Origin: Halococcus agarilyticus
GTDB lineage: Archaea; Halobacteriota; Halobacteria; Halobacteriales; Halococcaceae
Length of the DNA stretch: 64,000 bases
Assembly: GCF_000334895.1 (NCBI RefSeq)
Contig: NZ_BAFM01000009.1
Span: forward strand, 83,354 to 147,353
Reading direction: 5' to 3'
In this document: one piece after another, positions 25,007-33,120 of the stretch
Layout of the letters: each line of letters starts with the position of its first letter
How positions within the stretch are numbered: position 1 is the stretch's first letter
Notes under the pieces: model-generated
The model's database searches: none
Seen by the model: the letters and a program-made list of their open reading frames with translations, nothing else
Told to the model about the DNA's origin: nothing
Made by a program: the position numbers and the translations under genes

Positions 25007-25884
25007 TGCGCGGCCCGCCAGGCGAGCGCTCCCCCGACGACCGCCTCGACTTCGGCGTCGTGAACCTCGACAAACCACCCGGGCCCTCCGCCCACCAGGT
25101 CACGGGCTGGGTCCGCGATCTCGTCGGGGTCGACCGCGCGGCCCACGCCGGCACGCTCGACCCGAAGGTCACGGGCTGTCTCCCGATCCTGCTCGGCGAC
25201 GCGACTCGGCTCGCCCAGGTCTTCCTCGAAGGCGCGAAGGAGTACGTGGCGGTCCTCGAACTCCACGGCCCAGCTCCCGACGATCTCGACGCCGTGCTCG
25301 ACGCGTTCGAGAGCCCGATCCACCAGAAACCACCCAAAAAGAGCGCGGTCGCGCGCCGGCTGCGGGTCCGCACGGTCCACGCACTCGACCCGCTCGACGT
25401 CAAGGAACGTCGCGTCCTGCTACGGATTCGGTGTGAGAGCGGAACCTACGTCAGGAAGCTGTGTCACGACCTCGGCCTCGCGCTCGGCACTGGCGCGCAC
25501 ATGGGCGACCTCCGGCGAGTCGGAACGACGCCGTTCGACGACACGGATCTCGTGAGCCTCCACGACCTCACGGACGCGCTCGCGTTCGCCGAGGACGATG
25601 ATACCGAACCGCTCGCGGATGCCGTCCAGCCAGCCGAGCGCGCGCTCTCGCATCTCCCACGGGTGACGATCGCGCCGAACGCCGCCCGCGAAGTGGCGGA
25701 GGGTGCGCCGGTGTACGCGCCGGGCGTCCTTTCGATCGAGGACGTGTCGGCGACGGACGCCGACGAACCGCCGCTGGTCGCGTGTTGCACGCCCGACGGG
25801 GCCGCGGTCTGTCTCGGGCGGCTCGTCGGCGAGGCCGATGCGGAACGCGGGACGGTCGTGGATCTCGAACGCGTCCTGATCTAA
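25006..25884 (+). CDS. cbf5: Cbf5 pseudouridine synthase of H/ACA RNPs
   Basis: Catalytic subunit of archaeal H/ACA ribonucleoproteins (with Nop10, Gar1, L7Ae); modifies rRNA and tRNA U55. The catalytic aspartate is D52 in HAGTLDPKVTGCL. Further family motifs are INxxKPP-like VNLDKPPGPSAHQV at the start and CESGTYVRKLCHDLG in the middle. The C-terminal ~80 residues form a PUA domain ending in EADAERGTVVDLERVLI. Length 292 is normal for Cbf5. It converges with the MscS gene, overlapping by 4 nt. Confidence 0.93.
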   Translation: MRGPPGERSPDDRLDFGVVNLDKPPGPSAHQVTGWVRDLVGVDRAAHAGTLDPKVTGCLPILLGDATRLAQVFLEGAKEYVAVLELHGPAPDDLDAVLDAFESPIHQKPPKKSAVARRLRVRTVHALDPLDVKERRVLLRIRCESGTYVRKLCHDLGLALGTGAHMGDLRRVGTTPFDDTDLVSLHDLTDALAFAEDDDTEPLADAVQPAERALSHLPRVTIAPNAAREVAEGAPVYAPGVLSIEDVSATDADEPPLVACCTPDGAAVCLGRLVGEADAERGTVVDLERVLI

Positions 25885-26798
25885 TCGTCGGCGGGGGCGA
25901 GGTCGGCCTCGCTCATGTTCTCGATGTCGATTCCGCCGGTGAGTTCGGTGTAGGGGTACGGCATGTCGATCCCCTCGGCGTCGAAGCGCTCCTTGACCGC
26001 CTGGACCCACGCCGAGAGCGCTTTGACGTACTTCCCGCGGGAGGGATCGTCGATGTGTGCACGGGCGGTGAGACCGACGTACGAGTCCGCGAGCTCGGTC
26101 AGGATCACGTCTGGTTCGGGCTCGCCCTTGAGTCGGTCGACGGTCGCCGCCTCCTCGACGATGATCTCCTTGGCCTGCTCGATGTCGTCCTCGTAGCCGA
26201 TCCCGAACGTGAAGGGGACCCGGAGCTGGTCGTCGGCGACGGGGTTGGTGACGGCGTTGTCGGCGAGTTCGGAGTTGGGAACCGTGATGAGCTCGTTGTC
26301 GAACGTCTTGAGCTTCGTCACCCGGAGACCGATCTCCTGGACGACGCCGGATTTGGTGCCGTCGCCGGAGGGCCACTCGATCCAGTCGCCGATGCCGAAC
26401 GGATCGTCCTTCAGGATGAAGATCCCGGCGGCGAAGTTCGCGAGGAGATCCTGGGCGGCGAACCCGAGTGCGAGCGAGAGCGCGCCGAGCAGGGTTGCGA
26501 AGGCCGCGAGAACAGTACCGAAGCCCGCCATCGTCGCCGCGAGCGAGAGCGCGGCGAACAGCGCGAGCGCGCGGGCGACGGTACCGCCCAGTCCCACGAC
26601 CTTCGGATCGAACCCGCGTGCGTCGAGCGCACCCCTCACGAGGCGGACGAGCACGAACCGTGCGACGGTGTAGATCACGACGAACGCGACGACGAACAGT
26701 ATGGCCTTCGCCGCGACCTCGATCAACGCTCTCCCGTACTGGTCGACGAACCCCTGTGGACTCGTCGGGATTCCCTGCTGGAGTAGTAACGAACGCAT
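25881..26798 (-). CDS. Small mechanosensitive channel (MscS family)
   Basis: Osmotic release channel of 305 residues. Three N-terminal transmembrane helices end in an Ala/Gly-rich pore helix ALSLALGFAAQDLLANFAAG; after it the beta domain starts PFGIGDWIEW, and the segment LKTFDNELITVPNSELA is the MscS signature. A C-terminal alpha/beta vestibule domain ends the chain. Start MRSLLLQQGIP at 26798 is chosen; the longer upstream frame passes through proline-rich non-coding sequence. Ends 4 nt into the convergent cbf5 gene. Confidence 0.9.
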   Translation of the reverse strand: MRSLLLQQGIPTSPQGFVDQYGRALIEVAAKAILFVVAFVVIYTVARFVLVRLVRGALDARGFDPKVVGLGGTVARALALFAALSLAATMAGFGTVLAAFATLLGALSLALGFAAQDLLANFAAGIFILKDDPFGIGDWIEWPSGDGTKSGVVQEIGLRVTKLKTFDNELITVPNSELADNAVTNPVADDQLRVPFTFGIGYEDDIEQAKEIIVEEAATVDRLKGEPEPDVILTELADSYVGLTARAHIDDPSRGKYVKALSAWVQAVKERFDAEGIDMPYPYTELTGGIDIENMSEADLAPADD

Positions 26799-26941
26799 CG
26801 GAGTATGTGACACCCGTCCCCTGATGAACCCACCGCCTGTATGTTCGGGTCGTCGGGCCAGGCAACGCCCTCGGCCGGGGCCGACCGCTCGCGTGGGCGA
26901 AACGAAGGGCTTAATCCCGGAGGTGGCGTCGTTCGGGACGC

Positions 26942-27014
26942 GGGACCGTGGGGTAGCTTGGTATCCTCGGCGCATGGGGTGCGTCGGACTCGAGTTCGAA
27001 TCTCGACGGTCCCA
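26942..27014 (+). tRNA. tRNA-Pro, anticodon GGG
   Basis: The cloverleaf can be drawn fully. The acceptor stem GGGACCG (26942-26948) pairs with CGGTCCC (27007-27013), with discriminator A at 27014. The anticodon stem is GGCGC/GCGTC with loop ATGGGGT and anticodon GGG at 26976-26978. The T-arm TCGAG-TTCGAAT-CTCGA is canonical. CCA is not encoded. There is no intron. A hairpin followed by CTTTTT at 27035-27066 is its likely terminator. Confidence 0.95.
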
Positions 27015-27022
27015 TGGACCCT

Positions 27023-27260
27023 TTCACTTCGTTGGGTGGCCGACCGTCGGGAGGCCACCTCTTTTTGCTCCCGGCGATCCGCCCGTTCGCACGGCCAGCG
27101 GGACGGCTGCGCCGTCCCGCTCGACTCGCAAAAATCTCCACCAGAAACACCCGCTCGCTCCCTTCGATCGCTCGCGGTACAGTTGCTGGCACACTCCGCG
27201 ACCACCCACCTCTCAGTATCGCCAGGGGATCGTTGTTTCCCTACGTCACTCACTCGCCCG
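27023..27260. repeat. Mosaic repeat downstream of tRNA-Pro
   Basis: Contains CACTTCGTTGGGTGGCC (compare ACTTCGTCGGGTGTCC at 29542 and 49105), TTTTTGCT (27062-27069) with inverted GCAAAAA (27128-27134), and an 11-bp-arm palindrome, AGCGGGACGGC/GCCGTCCCGCT with loop TGC (27097-27121). The following CGCTCGACTCGCAAAA also occurs at 49255-49270. The stretch from 27015 to the leader ORFs near 27394 holds no other credible gene. Confidence 0.7.
27035..27066 (+). terminator. Hairpin plus T-tract after tRNA-Pro
   Basis: Arms GGTGGCC (27035-27041) and GGCCACC (27053-27059) are followed by CTTTTT ending at 27066, 21 nt after the tRNA end. Confidence 0.6.
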
Positions 27261-27372
27261 CAGTGTGCCGACTCACACCTCTCGTACGGCGATACGATGT
27301 GGTGGCACTTTCGAATCGGGCGCGCAACAGGATTTGACTGCCATCCACTTGTCAGGCAACAGAACATGGAAA

Positions 27373-27380
27373 TGTTTATG
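27373..27380 (+). promoter_or_regulatory. TATA-like box before the leader ORFs of the surface-protein gene
   Basis: TGTTTATG, preceded by GGAAA, lies in a locally AT-rich stretch. Its centre is about 28 nt before ATG 27405, so the transcript probably begins near the first mini-ORFs, not at the main gene. Confidence 0.45.
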
Positions 27381-27418
27381 AGAAGGTAGTTTGATGATTG
27401 CCACATGAAGTGGTTGCC

Positions 27419-27490
27419 ATGAACACAGATTTGACACGCGCGGACGGGACACGACCGGTAGGCGTCACGGCTCGCGGAGGCCGGCGGTGA
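27419..27490 (+). CDS. Possible 23-codon leader peptide before the PGF-CTERM protein
   Basis: ATG 27419 opens a frame beginning MNTDLTRADG and ending TARGGRR, whose TGA overlaps the GTG start of the main gene as GTGA. It is itself preceded by two tiny ATG frames (27394 giving MIAT, 27405 giving MKWLP), each stopping inside the next ATG. A Shine-Dalgarno GGAGG at 27476-27480 sits 6 nt before GTG 27487. Translation of the leader could couple ribosomes to the main start. This is inference from layout; chance overlap is possible. Confidence 0.3.
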   Translation: MNTDLTRADGTRPVGVTARGGRR

Positions 27491-29520
27491 CGGCTCGCTC
27501 CCGCTCCACGGCGGTTCTCGTCACGACGCTCGTCGTGCTGAGCACCGTCGTCGCCGGTGGGGGAATCGTCGGCGCACAGAGCGACGCAGGCGGCGCGAAC
27601 GGGACGAACGCCACGGCCGAGACGGGTGTCGATCTGCCGCCGGCCGACGACGTCTACGTCGAGGAGAACGGCGACGCCGTCCTCACCTACGAAGGGGCGG
27701 CGGACGACACCCGGACGAACTACGGACTGAACGTCAGTGAGGGGCTGTTCCACGCGCTCGTCGCGACCGACGTCGAGGGGTCGAACGACGTCGCGGCCGA
27801 CATGACGGCCGCCCTGACCGGCGACAACCTCACCGGCAACGGCACGCTGGGAATGGCGCGTCCAGAGGCGCTCTCGAACCTCTCGGTGAACGCGACCGGG
27901 CTGCGGACCGACGAGAACGCCCGCTCGGACGTCGCCGCCGCGGCGACCGTCACCGGCGCGAGCCTCGCCCGGTCGGTGCCCATCGAGCGTGCGGGGATGG
28001 AGGGCAACGTCACGACTACGGGCTCGACGTTCGACGCCGACCTCGCGGCGAGTGCGCAGTTGACCCAACCGCTGGGTCAGTCCCAACATCAGGCGTATCA
28101 CATCTCCGAGGGCAACGGCACGTACACGCTGAACGTCTCGCAGGAGCGGCCCGTCTTCGGGGCCGCCGCGTCGCGCTGGGAGACCCGCGAACAGGCAGCG
28201 CGGACGCTCCGCAGCCAGTACGTCGCGATCGCGGAGTCGATGAACGGGTCGGCCGACCTCACGATCGAGTCGTACTCGTTCGCCGCGCGGGAGGGTGGCC
28301 GACCGCGACTCGACATCGAGTACTCGATCACCTACCGCGGGATCGAACGCGCTGTCACCGACCAGGTCGCGTCGTCGCTGACGTCGGCCGAGGACGTCGA
28401 TCTCAGCCGATCGGAGGCGCGGAACGTCTCCCAGCGACTCCGGAACCTCACGGTGAACGAGCTCTCGGTCCGGTTCGACCAGAGTGAGAGCTCGATCGAG
28501 GCCGGCATGAGCGCCGACCTCGACAACTACGACGGGGCCGTGCTCGCGGCGCTCGATGTCGCGAACGCGACCGACATGCAGTCGCTCAACGCGGGTACCA
28601 TGGCGGGGATGGGAACGGCCGCTGGCGGTGCGATGCCCGGGAACGCCGGGACCACGACGGGGACCGCCTCGAACGCCTCCGTTATGAACCCGTCGGCGGG
28701 CGCGAACGCGGCGTCGTTCAACCGGAGCCTCGAACGCTTCCGCAAGCAGTTCGCCGCCCAGCGGGCCGCGAACCTCACGCGCGAGGTCAGCTTCGCCGCG
28801 AACGTCACCAAGCCCTCCCCGCAGGCCATCAGCGTCGATCTCGAATCCCACACCCGCACCGAGAACTGGGGACAGTACGTCGACGAACTGGAGAACCGCG
28901 ATATCGAGACGAACAACCTCGAATACGAGCTCCACGCCGCCACCGAGGGCGAGCGCGTCAACGTCACGGCGGCGGTCTCGGTCTCGGGCAAGAACCTGCT
29001 CAAACAGGCGACGAACCAGATGCTCAACAGCAGCGCCGGTCCGCAGGCGGGCCAGATGAACGAGTACGTCACGGCGTTCCGCGAGGCTGGTTTCCAAAAG
29101 GCCAAGATGGACGTCTCGCTCGACGACGGCCGGATGCGGATGGAGACCGGTGCGGCCTTCGAGAACATGACGGCGCTGCGCGACGCGTTCGTCACGCTCG
29201 AGGGTGACCAGTCCATCGGGAGCGTCGTCGGCCGCACCGAGAACGGCACCACGACTTCCTACGTCCGGGTCGAGGATGCCGTCTCGGAGAACGCCTCGGA
29301 GTCACAGGTCCGCGAACTCGCGTACGCTGACGACGACACGGCGGTCCACCTGCCGAACGCGTGGAACCGGACGATGCCGTCGGCGAACACCAGCGAGGCC
29401 GACGAATACCTCGGTATGACGGGCGCGACCTCCGGGCTGACCGGCCCCGGCTTCGGGGTCGTCGTCGCGGTGATCGCGCTGCTGGCCGCGGCGCTCGTCG
29501 CTGCCAGGCGGCGGGAGTAG
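27487..29520 (+). CDS. Secreted surface glycoprotein with PGF-CTERM anchor
   Basis: Exported protein of 677 residues. GTG start and an N-terminal signal peptide (TAVLVTTLVVLSTVVAGGG, cleavage near AQSDA). The mature part is rich in Asn-x-Ser/Thr sequons and Ala/Asp, with a Met/Gly/Thr-rich low-complexity patch around residues 370-405. The C-terminus GPGFGVVVAVIALLAAAL then AARRRE is the PGF-CTERM sorting signal: motif, transmembrane helix, basic tail. Archaeosortase A would process it and attach a lipid. No enzymatic domain recognised; a cell-surface role is inferred. Confidence 0.8.
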   Translation: MTARSRSTAVLVTTLVVLSTVVAGGGIVGAQSDAGGANGTNATAETGVDLPPADDVYVEENGDAVLTYEGAADDTRTNYGLNVSEGLFHALVATDVEGSNDVAADMTAALTGDNLTGNGTLGMARPEALSNLSVNATGLRTDENARSDVAAAATVTGASLARSVPIERAGMEGNVTTTGSTFDADLAASAQLTQPLGQSQHQAYHISEGNGTYTLNVSQERPVFGAAASRWETREQAARTLRSQYVAIAESMNGSADLTIESYSFAAREGGRPRLDIEYSITYRGIERAVTDQVASSLTSAEDVDLSRSEARNVSQRLRNLTVNELSVRFDQSESSIEAGMSADLDNYDGAVLAALDVANATDMQSLNAGTMAGMGTAAGGAMPGNAGTTTGTASNASVMNPSAGANAASFNRSLERFRKQFAAQRAANLTREVSFAANVTKPSPQAISVDLESHTRTENWGQYVDELENRDIETNNLEYELHAATEGERVNVTAAVSVSGKNLLKQATNQMLNSSAGPQAGQMNEYVTAFREAGFQKAKMDVSLDDGRMRMETGAAFENMTALRDAFVTLEGDQSIGSVVGRTENGTTTSYVRVEDAVSENASESQVRELAYADDDTAVHLPNAWNRTMPSANTSEADEYLGMTGATSGLTGPGFGVVVAVIALLAAALVAARRRE

Positions 29521-29536
29521 ACACCGCACTACCACC

Positions 29537-29590
29537 TTTTTACTTCGTCGGGTGTCCTCGTGCCCGCAGCGCAAGGACACCCGACGAAGT
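29537..29590. terminator. Bidirectional terminator hairpin between convergent genes
   Basis: T-tract 29537-29541 is followed by a perfect 17-bp inverted repeat, ACTTCGTCGGGTGTCCT (29542-29558) and its complement (29574-29590), with a 15-nt loop. It fills the gap between the surface-protein stop (29520) and the radical SAM stop (29596), so it can serve both. The arm sequence recurs, unpaired, at 49105 and near 59983. Confidence 0.65.
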
Positions 29591-29595
29591 GAAAT

Positions 29596-30588
29596 TTAGG
29601 CGAGCGGCGTCCGCTCGACCACGGTGCCGTCGGCGGTCGGGTACTGCTCGATGATCTCGCCCTTCCCGATGTCGCCCTCGTCGATCATCTCCTCGGCGAG
29701 CCACCACGCGAGTTCGACGTGATCGGTTTTCTCGGTGTAGAACTCCTCGGGAACCCCGAGTTCGGCGAGACGTGCGACGGGTTCCCAGATCTTGCCGTAG
29801 ACGAGCGTGCCGTCGTCGGTCACGTCGTCGAACTCGCGGCCCACGATCCGCGCCATCCGCTTCAGTCGGTTGCGGTGCTGGGCGGCGTCCTTGAACACGC
29901 TGGTGCAGTAGTAGACCTTCTCGTGATCGCCCATTGCGTCGAGCACGTCGTGGCTCCCCTCGACCGCGCTCATGTGGCCCTCCCGAAGCTCGAAGCCCGC
30001 CTCCTGCATCCGCTCGGCGTTGCCGTCGGACATCTCGAACTCGTTGATGTTACAGAAGTCCGCCGCGCCCTCGTCGAGGAAGTCGAGGAACTCCGTCTCT
30101 GCCCGGATGCCGGGGATCTCGAACGCCGGCGTCAGTCCCTCTTCGCGGGCGACGTAGAGGATGTCTTCCCACTCCGTGCCGTGCATGTCGCCCCACAGCT
30201 CGTAGGGTGGGTGAAAGCGGATCTCGTCGAGGCCCGCTTCCGCAAGCCGGCGCATGTTCTCGCGCCCGCCCGTGATCCCGGTGTAGAGGTGGGTGTGATG
30301 GTCCTCGCCGAACTCGTCTTTCAGCAGCGAGAGATAGCGACAGGTCCGATCGAGGGCCTCCTGTGGCTCGCCGCCGGTGATCGAGGTTCCGAGGGCGTCC
30401 ATCCGGTGGGCCTCCTCGATCACGTCGCTGTCCTCGGTGACCTGGCGCTCGTTGGCGTAGACGTCGGTGACGTTCTTCCTGTTCTCGCCGAGCGGACAGT
30501 AAAAGCAGTCACGCTGGTCGCAGTAGCCGTAGACGAACAGCACCATCTTGCCGCCCTTGGCGCACTGTTCACAGCCCTTCGAGATCAT
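29596..30588 (-). CDS. Radical SAM protein with unusual CX4CX2C motif
   Basis: Probable iron-sulfur radical enzyme of 330 residues. The cluster motif YGYCDQRDCFYCPLGE has C23, C28 and C31, so spacing is CX4CX2C instead of CX3CX2C; C6 and C9 (GCEQCAKGGK) precede it. SITGGEPQ is the SAM-contacting GGE motif. HTHLYTGITGG and FEIPGIRAE fit the TIM-barrel strands. Whole-protein similarity to an archaeal radical SAM family of unknown reaction is recalled. Monocistronic; converges with the surface-protein gene through a shared hairpin. Confidence 0.82.
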   Translation of the reverse strand: MISKGCEQCAKGGKMVLFVYGYCDQRDCFYCPLGENRKNVTDVYANERQVTEDSDVIEEAHRMDALGTSITGGEPQEALDRTCRYLSLLKDEFGEDHHTHLYTGITGGRENMRRLAEAGLDEIRFHPPYELWGDMHGTEWEDILYVAREEGLTPAFEIPGIRAETEFLDFLDEGAADFCNINEFEMSDGNAERMQEAGFELREGHMSAVEGSHDVLDAMGDHEKVYYCTSVFKDAAQHRNRLKRMARIVGREFDDVTDDGTLVYGKIWEPVARLAELGVPEEFYTEKTDHVELAWWLAEEMIDEGDIGKGEIIEQYPTADGTVVERTPLA

Positions 30589-30691
30589 TCGTTGGGGGTT
30601 CTCGGGGGCCGACGCTCAAAAGCCGCACGACTCCGCTCGGCGTGACGTCGCTCGCCGACTCCACTATCGTTCGAACCGTTCGCACGGAAAG

Positions 30692-30699
30692 CAGTTAAC
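30692..30699 (+). promoter_or_regulatory. TATA box of the DUF373 gene
   Basis: CAGTTAAC is centred about 27 nt before ATG 30723. Confidence 0.45.
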
Positions 30700-30722
30700 C
30701 CCGGATCGCGTACGGCCAGGCG

Positions 30723-31808
30723 ATGCTGCTCGTGCTGTGTGTCGACCTCGACGACGATCTCGGCCGGAAGGCCGGCGTCGAGACGCCCGTCGTCGGCCGC
30801 GAGGCGGTCGAGCGCGCGGCGGTCGCGCTCGCCACCGCGGACCCGGAGGATTCGGACTCCAACGTCCTGTTCGAGGGCCTCCACATCCACGACGACATCA
30901 CCGACGAGCGGATCGAGGTCGCGGCGGTCGCGGGCGTCGAGAGCGGCGGCGTCGCCGCCAACCGCCGCGTCGGCGAGGAGGTCGACACGATCCTCGCGGG
31001 GCTCGCCACCGGCGAGGACGTCCGCGCGCTGGTGGTCACCGACGGCGCGCAGGACGAGTCGGTGCTGCCGGTGATCCGGTCGCGGCTGCCGGTCGACGGG
31101 GTGCGCCGGGTGGTCGTTCGCCAGGCACAGAACCTCGAATCGATCTACTACACGATGAAGCAGGTTCTCGACGATCCCGAGACCCGCGGGACGATCCTCG
31201 TGCCCCTCGGCATCCTCCTGCTGATCTACCCGCTCGTGGAGCTCGCCGGCCGGCTCGGGGTCCCCGGCACGGCGGTGATCGGCGTCATCTCGGCGCTGCT
31301 CGGACTGTACGTCCTCTTTCGTGGCCTCGGACTCGAACGCGCGGTCGACGAGTCGGTCGCGCGCGCACGGAGTGGGCTGTACGCCGGTCGGGTCATGCTC
31401 ATCACGTCGGTGGTGGCGCTCGCGCTGTTCGTCATCGGTGGCGTCAGCGGCATCAGAACGCTCGACGCCGCTCAAGCGGGAGCGGGAGCGCTGACGCCGG
31501 TCGACACCGCCGCGGCGTTCGTCGTCGGCGCGGTGCCGTGGGTCGCCGCGGCGGGGGTCACCAGCAGCGTCGGCCGGATCACCGACACGTATCTCGCCGA
31601 ACGGTTCCGGTGGCGCTATCTCAACGCCCCCTTCTACGTGCTCGCGATCGCGGCCGTCCTCCACGGCGTTGGAGCCTACCTGCTCGGCGATGTCGGCCTC
31701 TCGTACATGGCGGTCGCACTCACTGTCGGGACGCTGCTCGGGCTCGTGAGCACGCTTGCGTTCGCCATCGCCGAGTCGCGTTCGCCGAGCGTGCCCGAGC
31801 CCGCTTGA
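30723..31808 (+). CDS. DUF373 family membrane protein
   Basis: Protein of 361 residues. The N-terminal ~150 residues form a soluble alpha/beta domain opening with LLVLCVDLDDDLG (an acidic Rossmann-like turn) and containing VVTDGAQDESVLPVI. About six transmembrane segments follow from residue ~155 to the end. This matches archaeal DUF373, function unknown. A T-tract and repeat element follow the stop by about 10 nt. It stands alone, divergent from the radical SAM gene. Confidence 0.82.
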   Translation: MLLVLCVDLDDDLGRKAGVETPVVGREAVERAAVALATADPEDSDSNVLFEGLHIHDDITDERIEVAAVAGVESGGVAANRRVGEEVDTILAGLATGEDVRALVVTDGAQDESVLPVIRSRLPVDGVRRVVVRQAQNLESIYYTMKQVLDDPETRGTILVPLGILLLIYPLVELAGRLGVPGTAVIGVISALLGLYVLFRGLGLERAVDESVARARSGLYAGRVMLITSVVALALFVIGGVSGIRTLDAAQAGAGALTPVDTAAAFVVGAVPWVAAAGVTSSVGRITDTYLAERFRWRYLNAPFYVLAIAAVLHGVGAYLLGDVGLSYMAVALTVGTLLGLVSTLAFAIAESRSPSVPEPA

Positions 31809-31815
31809 CGCACCC

Positions 31816-32110
31816 ACTTTTTGCTGTGCTACGAGACGGCTTCTTCGCGCGGCTTCGCCGCGCGAACGGTCCGCGGGACCTTCGGTCCCGCGCTACTCAC
31901 GAGAACTCCGGTCGCTCGCCCTCGATCCGCCGAGGGACCGCACCGCCGAAGCCCTCAGCCACTCGCTCAGTACTCACGGGTCGCTTCGCTCCCCGTTCGT
32001 TGGCGGCGCTCACTACGTTCGCGCCGCCCACCGCTCGCGCCGTCGCCCTTCATCCACCAGGAGAGCGAGCTCTCCTGAGCCTCGGCTCGCTCCGCTCGTC
32101 GAGACGCCAG
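31816..32110. repeat. Mosaic repeat after the DUF373 gene
   Basis: Begins CACTTTTTGCTGTGCTACGAG, whose T-tract (31818-31822) can terminate DUF373. Palindromes: arms 31844-31853/31857-31866 (TTCGCGCGGC, loop TTC), 31872-31880/31884-31892 (loop TTC) and 32058-32066/32069-32077. The block GCACCGCCGAAGCCCTC and CGCCCTTCATCCACCAGG match the copies at about 5650 and 60110. No credible gene in 31809-32153. Confidence 0.7.
31818..31892 (+). terminator. T-tract and palindromes after DUF373
   Basis: Five T residues 10 nt after the stop, followed by two perfect hairpins, are placed as a terminator for the DUF373 transcript. Confidence 0.4.
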
Positions 32111-32153
32111 GTCCGCACTGCAACCGCCAGCCGCGGCCGCCGGCCGCAACCGT

Positions 32154-32996
32154 TCACCGCTCCCGGACGACCACGAACTCCGCCAGATCGCGGAGGTACT
32201 CCTCGGCCTGCTCGTCGTCGATCGGGACCGAATCGAGCGCCGCGAGCGCGTCGTCGGCGGTCCGGCGCGCGAGGTCGTTCGCCTCCTCGGCCGTGAGATC
32301 GGTGACCTCGACGAGCGAGGGCCGATCCATCGCGCTGTCCTGGCCCGTCGGCTTCCCGAGGTCGTCGGCGTCGGCGGTCGCGTCGAGCACGTCGTCGCGG
32401 ATCTGGAAGGCGACCCCGACGCCCTCGGCGTACGCTCCGAACGCCTCCACCGTGGCTGCGTCGGCGTCGGCCGCGACCGCGCCCAACTGGGCCGCCGCAC
32501 GAAACAGCGCCCCCGTCTTCCGACGGGCGAGTTCCATGTACTCCCCCTGGGTGGTGGGCCGCGCGACGAGTTCGGTCGCCTCGCCCTCGCCGAGTTCGAC
32601 CATCGCCTCGCTCACGACCTCCATCGCGCGCTCGTCGGCCGCAAACAGCGCGAACGCCTCGCCGAGCAGTCCATCCGAGGCGATCAGCGCCGGGCCGTGA
32701 CCGAACGCCGCCCACGCGCTCGCGGTCCCGCGACGGACATCGGAGTCGTCGATGACGTCGTCGACCACGAGCGAGGCGTTGTGGACGAGTTCGATCCCGA
32801 CCGCGAAATCGACCGCCGCGCTCGCCGGCTCGCCGGCGGCCTCACAGGCCAGTACCGCAACTGTGGGCCGGACGCGCTTGCCCCCCGAGAGCGCGACGTG
32901 TTCGAGCTGGGCAGCGAGCTCGTCGGGCTCGGACGCCGCGCAGACGGCTTCGAGGCGCTCCTCGACCATCGTCCGCCGGCGTTCGAGGTACTCCAT
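32154..32996 (-). CDS. Isoprenyl diphosphate (polyprenyl) synthase
   Basis: Trans-prenyltransferase of 280 residues making geranylgeranyl- or longer diphosphates for lipids or quinones. The first Asp-rich motif is LVVDDVIDDSDVRRG (DDxxD), the second is FQIRDDVLD. GGKRVRPTV is the conserved lysine/arginine motif near residue 40. It is shorter than the usual ~350-residue haloarchaeal GGPP synthases, so chain length is uncertain. Leaderless promoter: GTACTTTC about 28 nt upstream. It has a repeat-filled 3' side. Confidence 0.85.
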   Translation of the reverse strand: MEYLERRRTMVEERLEAVCAASEPDELAAQLEHVALSGGKRVRPTVAVLACEAAGEPASAAVDFAVGIELVHNASLVVDDVIDDSDVRRGTASAWAAFGHGPALIASDGLLGEAFALFAADERAMEVVSEAMVELGEGEATELVARPTTQGEYMELARRKTGALFRAAAQLGAVAADADAATVEAFGAYAEGVGVAFQIRDDVLDATADADDLGKPTGQDSAMDRPSLVEVTDLTAEEANDLARRTADDALAALDSVPIDDEQAEEYLRDLAEFVVVRER

Positions 32997-33087
32997 TACT
33001 CGATCTTGAGACCCGGCGTGAAAGTACGTGACGGTCCGTCTCGACCGCTCGCTCCGTCCCGGTGTGTCAGTTCGTCAGCCGACGAGG

Positions 33088-33095
33088 GTTTAACC
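33088..33095 (+). promoter_or_regulatory. TATA box of the DUF433-DUF5615 pair
   Basis: GTTTAACC is centred about 29 nt before ATG 33121. Confidence 0.5.
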
Positions 33096-33120
33096 CCGAT
33101 GGGGAACCTAACGGGAACCG

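Noticed and set aside
26942..27420. Integrated element at the tRNA-Pro 3' end
   Set aside because: No integrase, no duplicated tRNA 3' end found downstream in the window.
31756..32700. 314-codon plus-strand frame over the repeat and prenyl synthase
   Set aside because: Ser/Arg-rich low-complexity translation of repeat plus antisense sequence.
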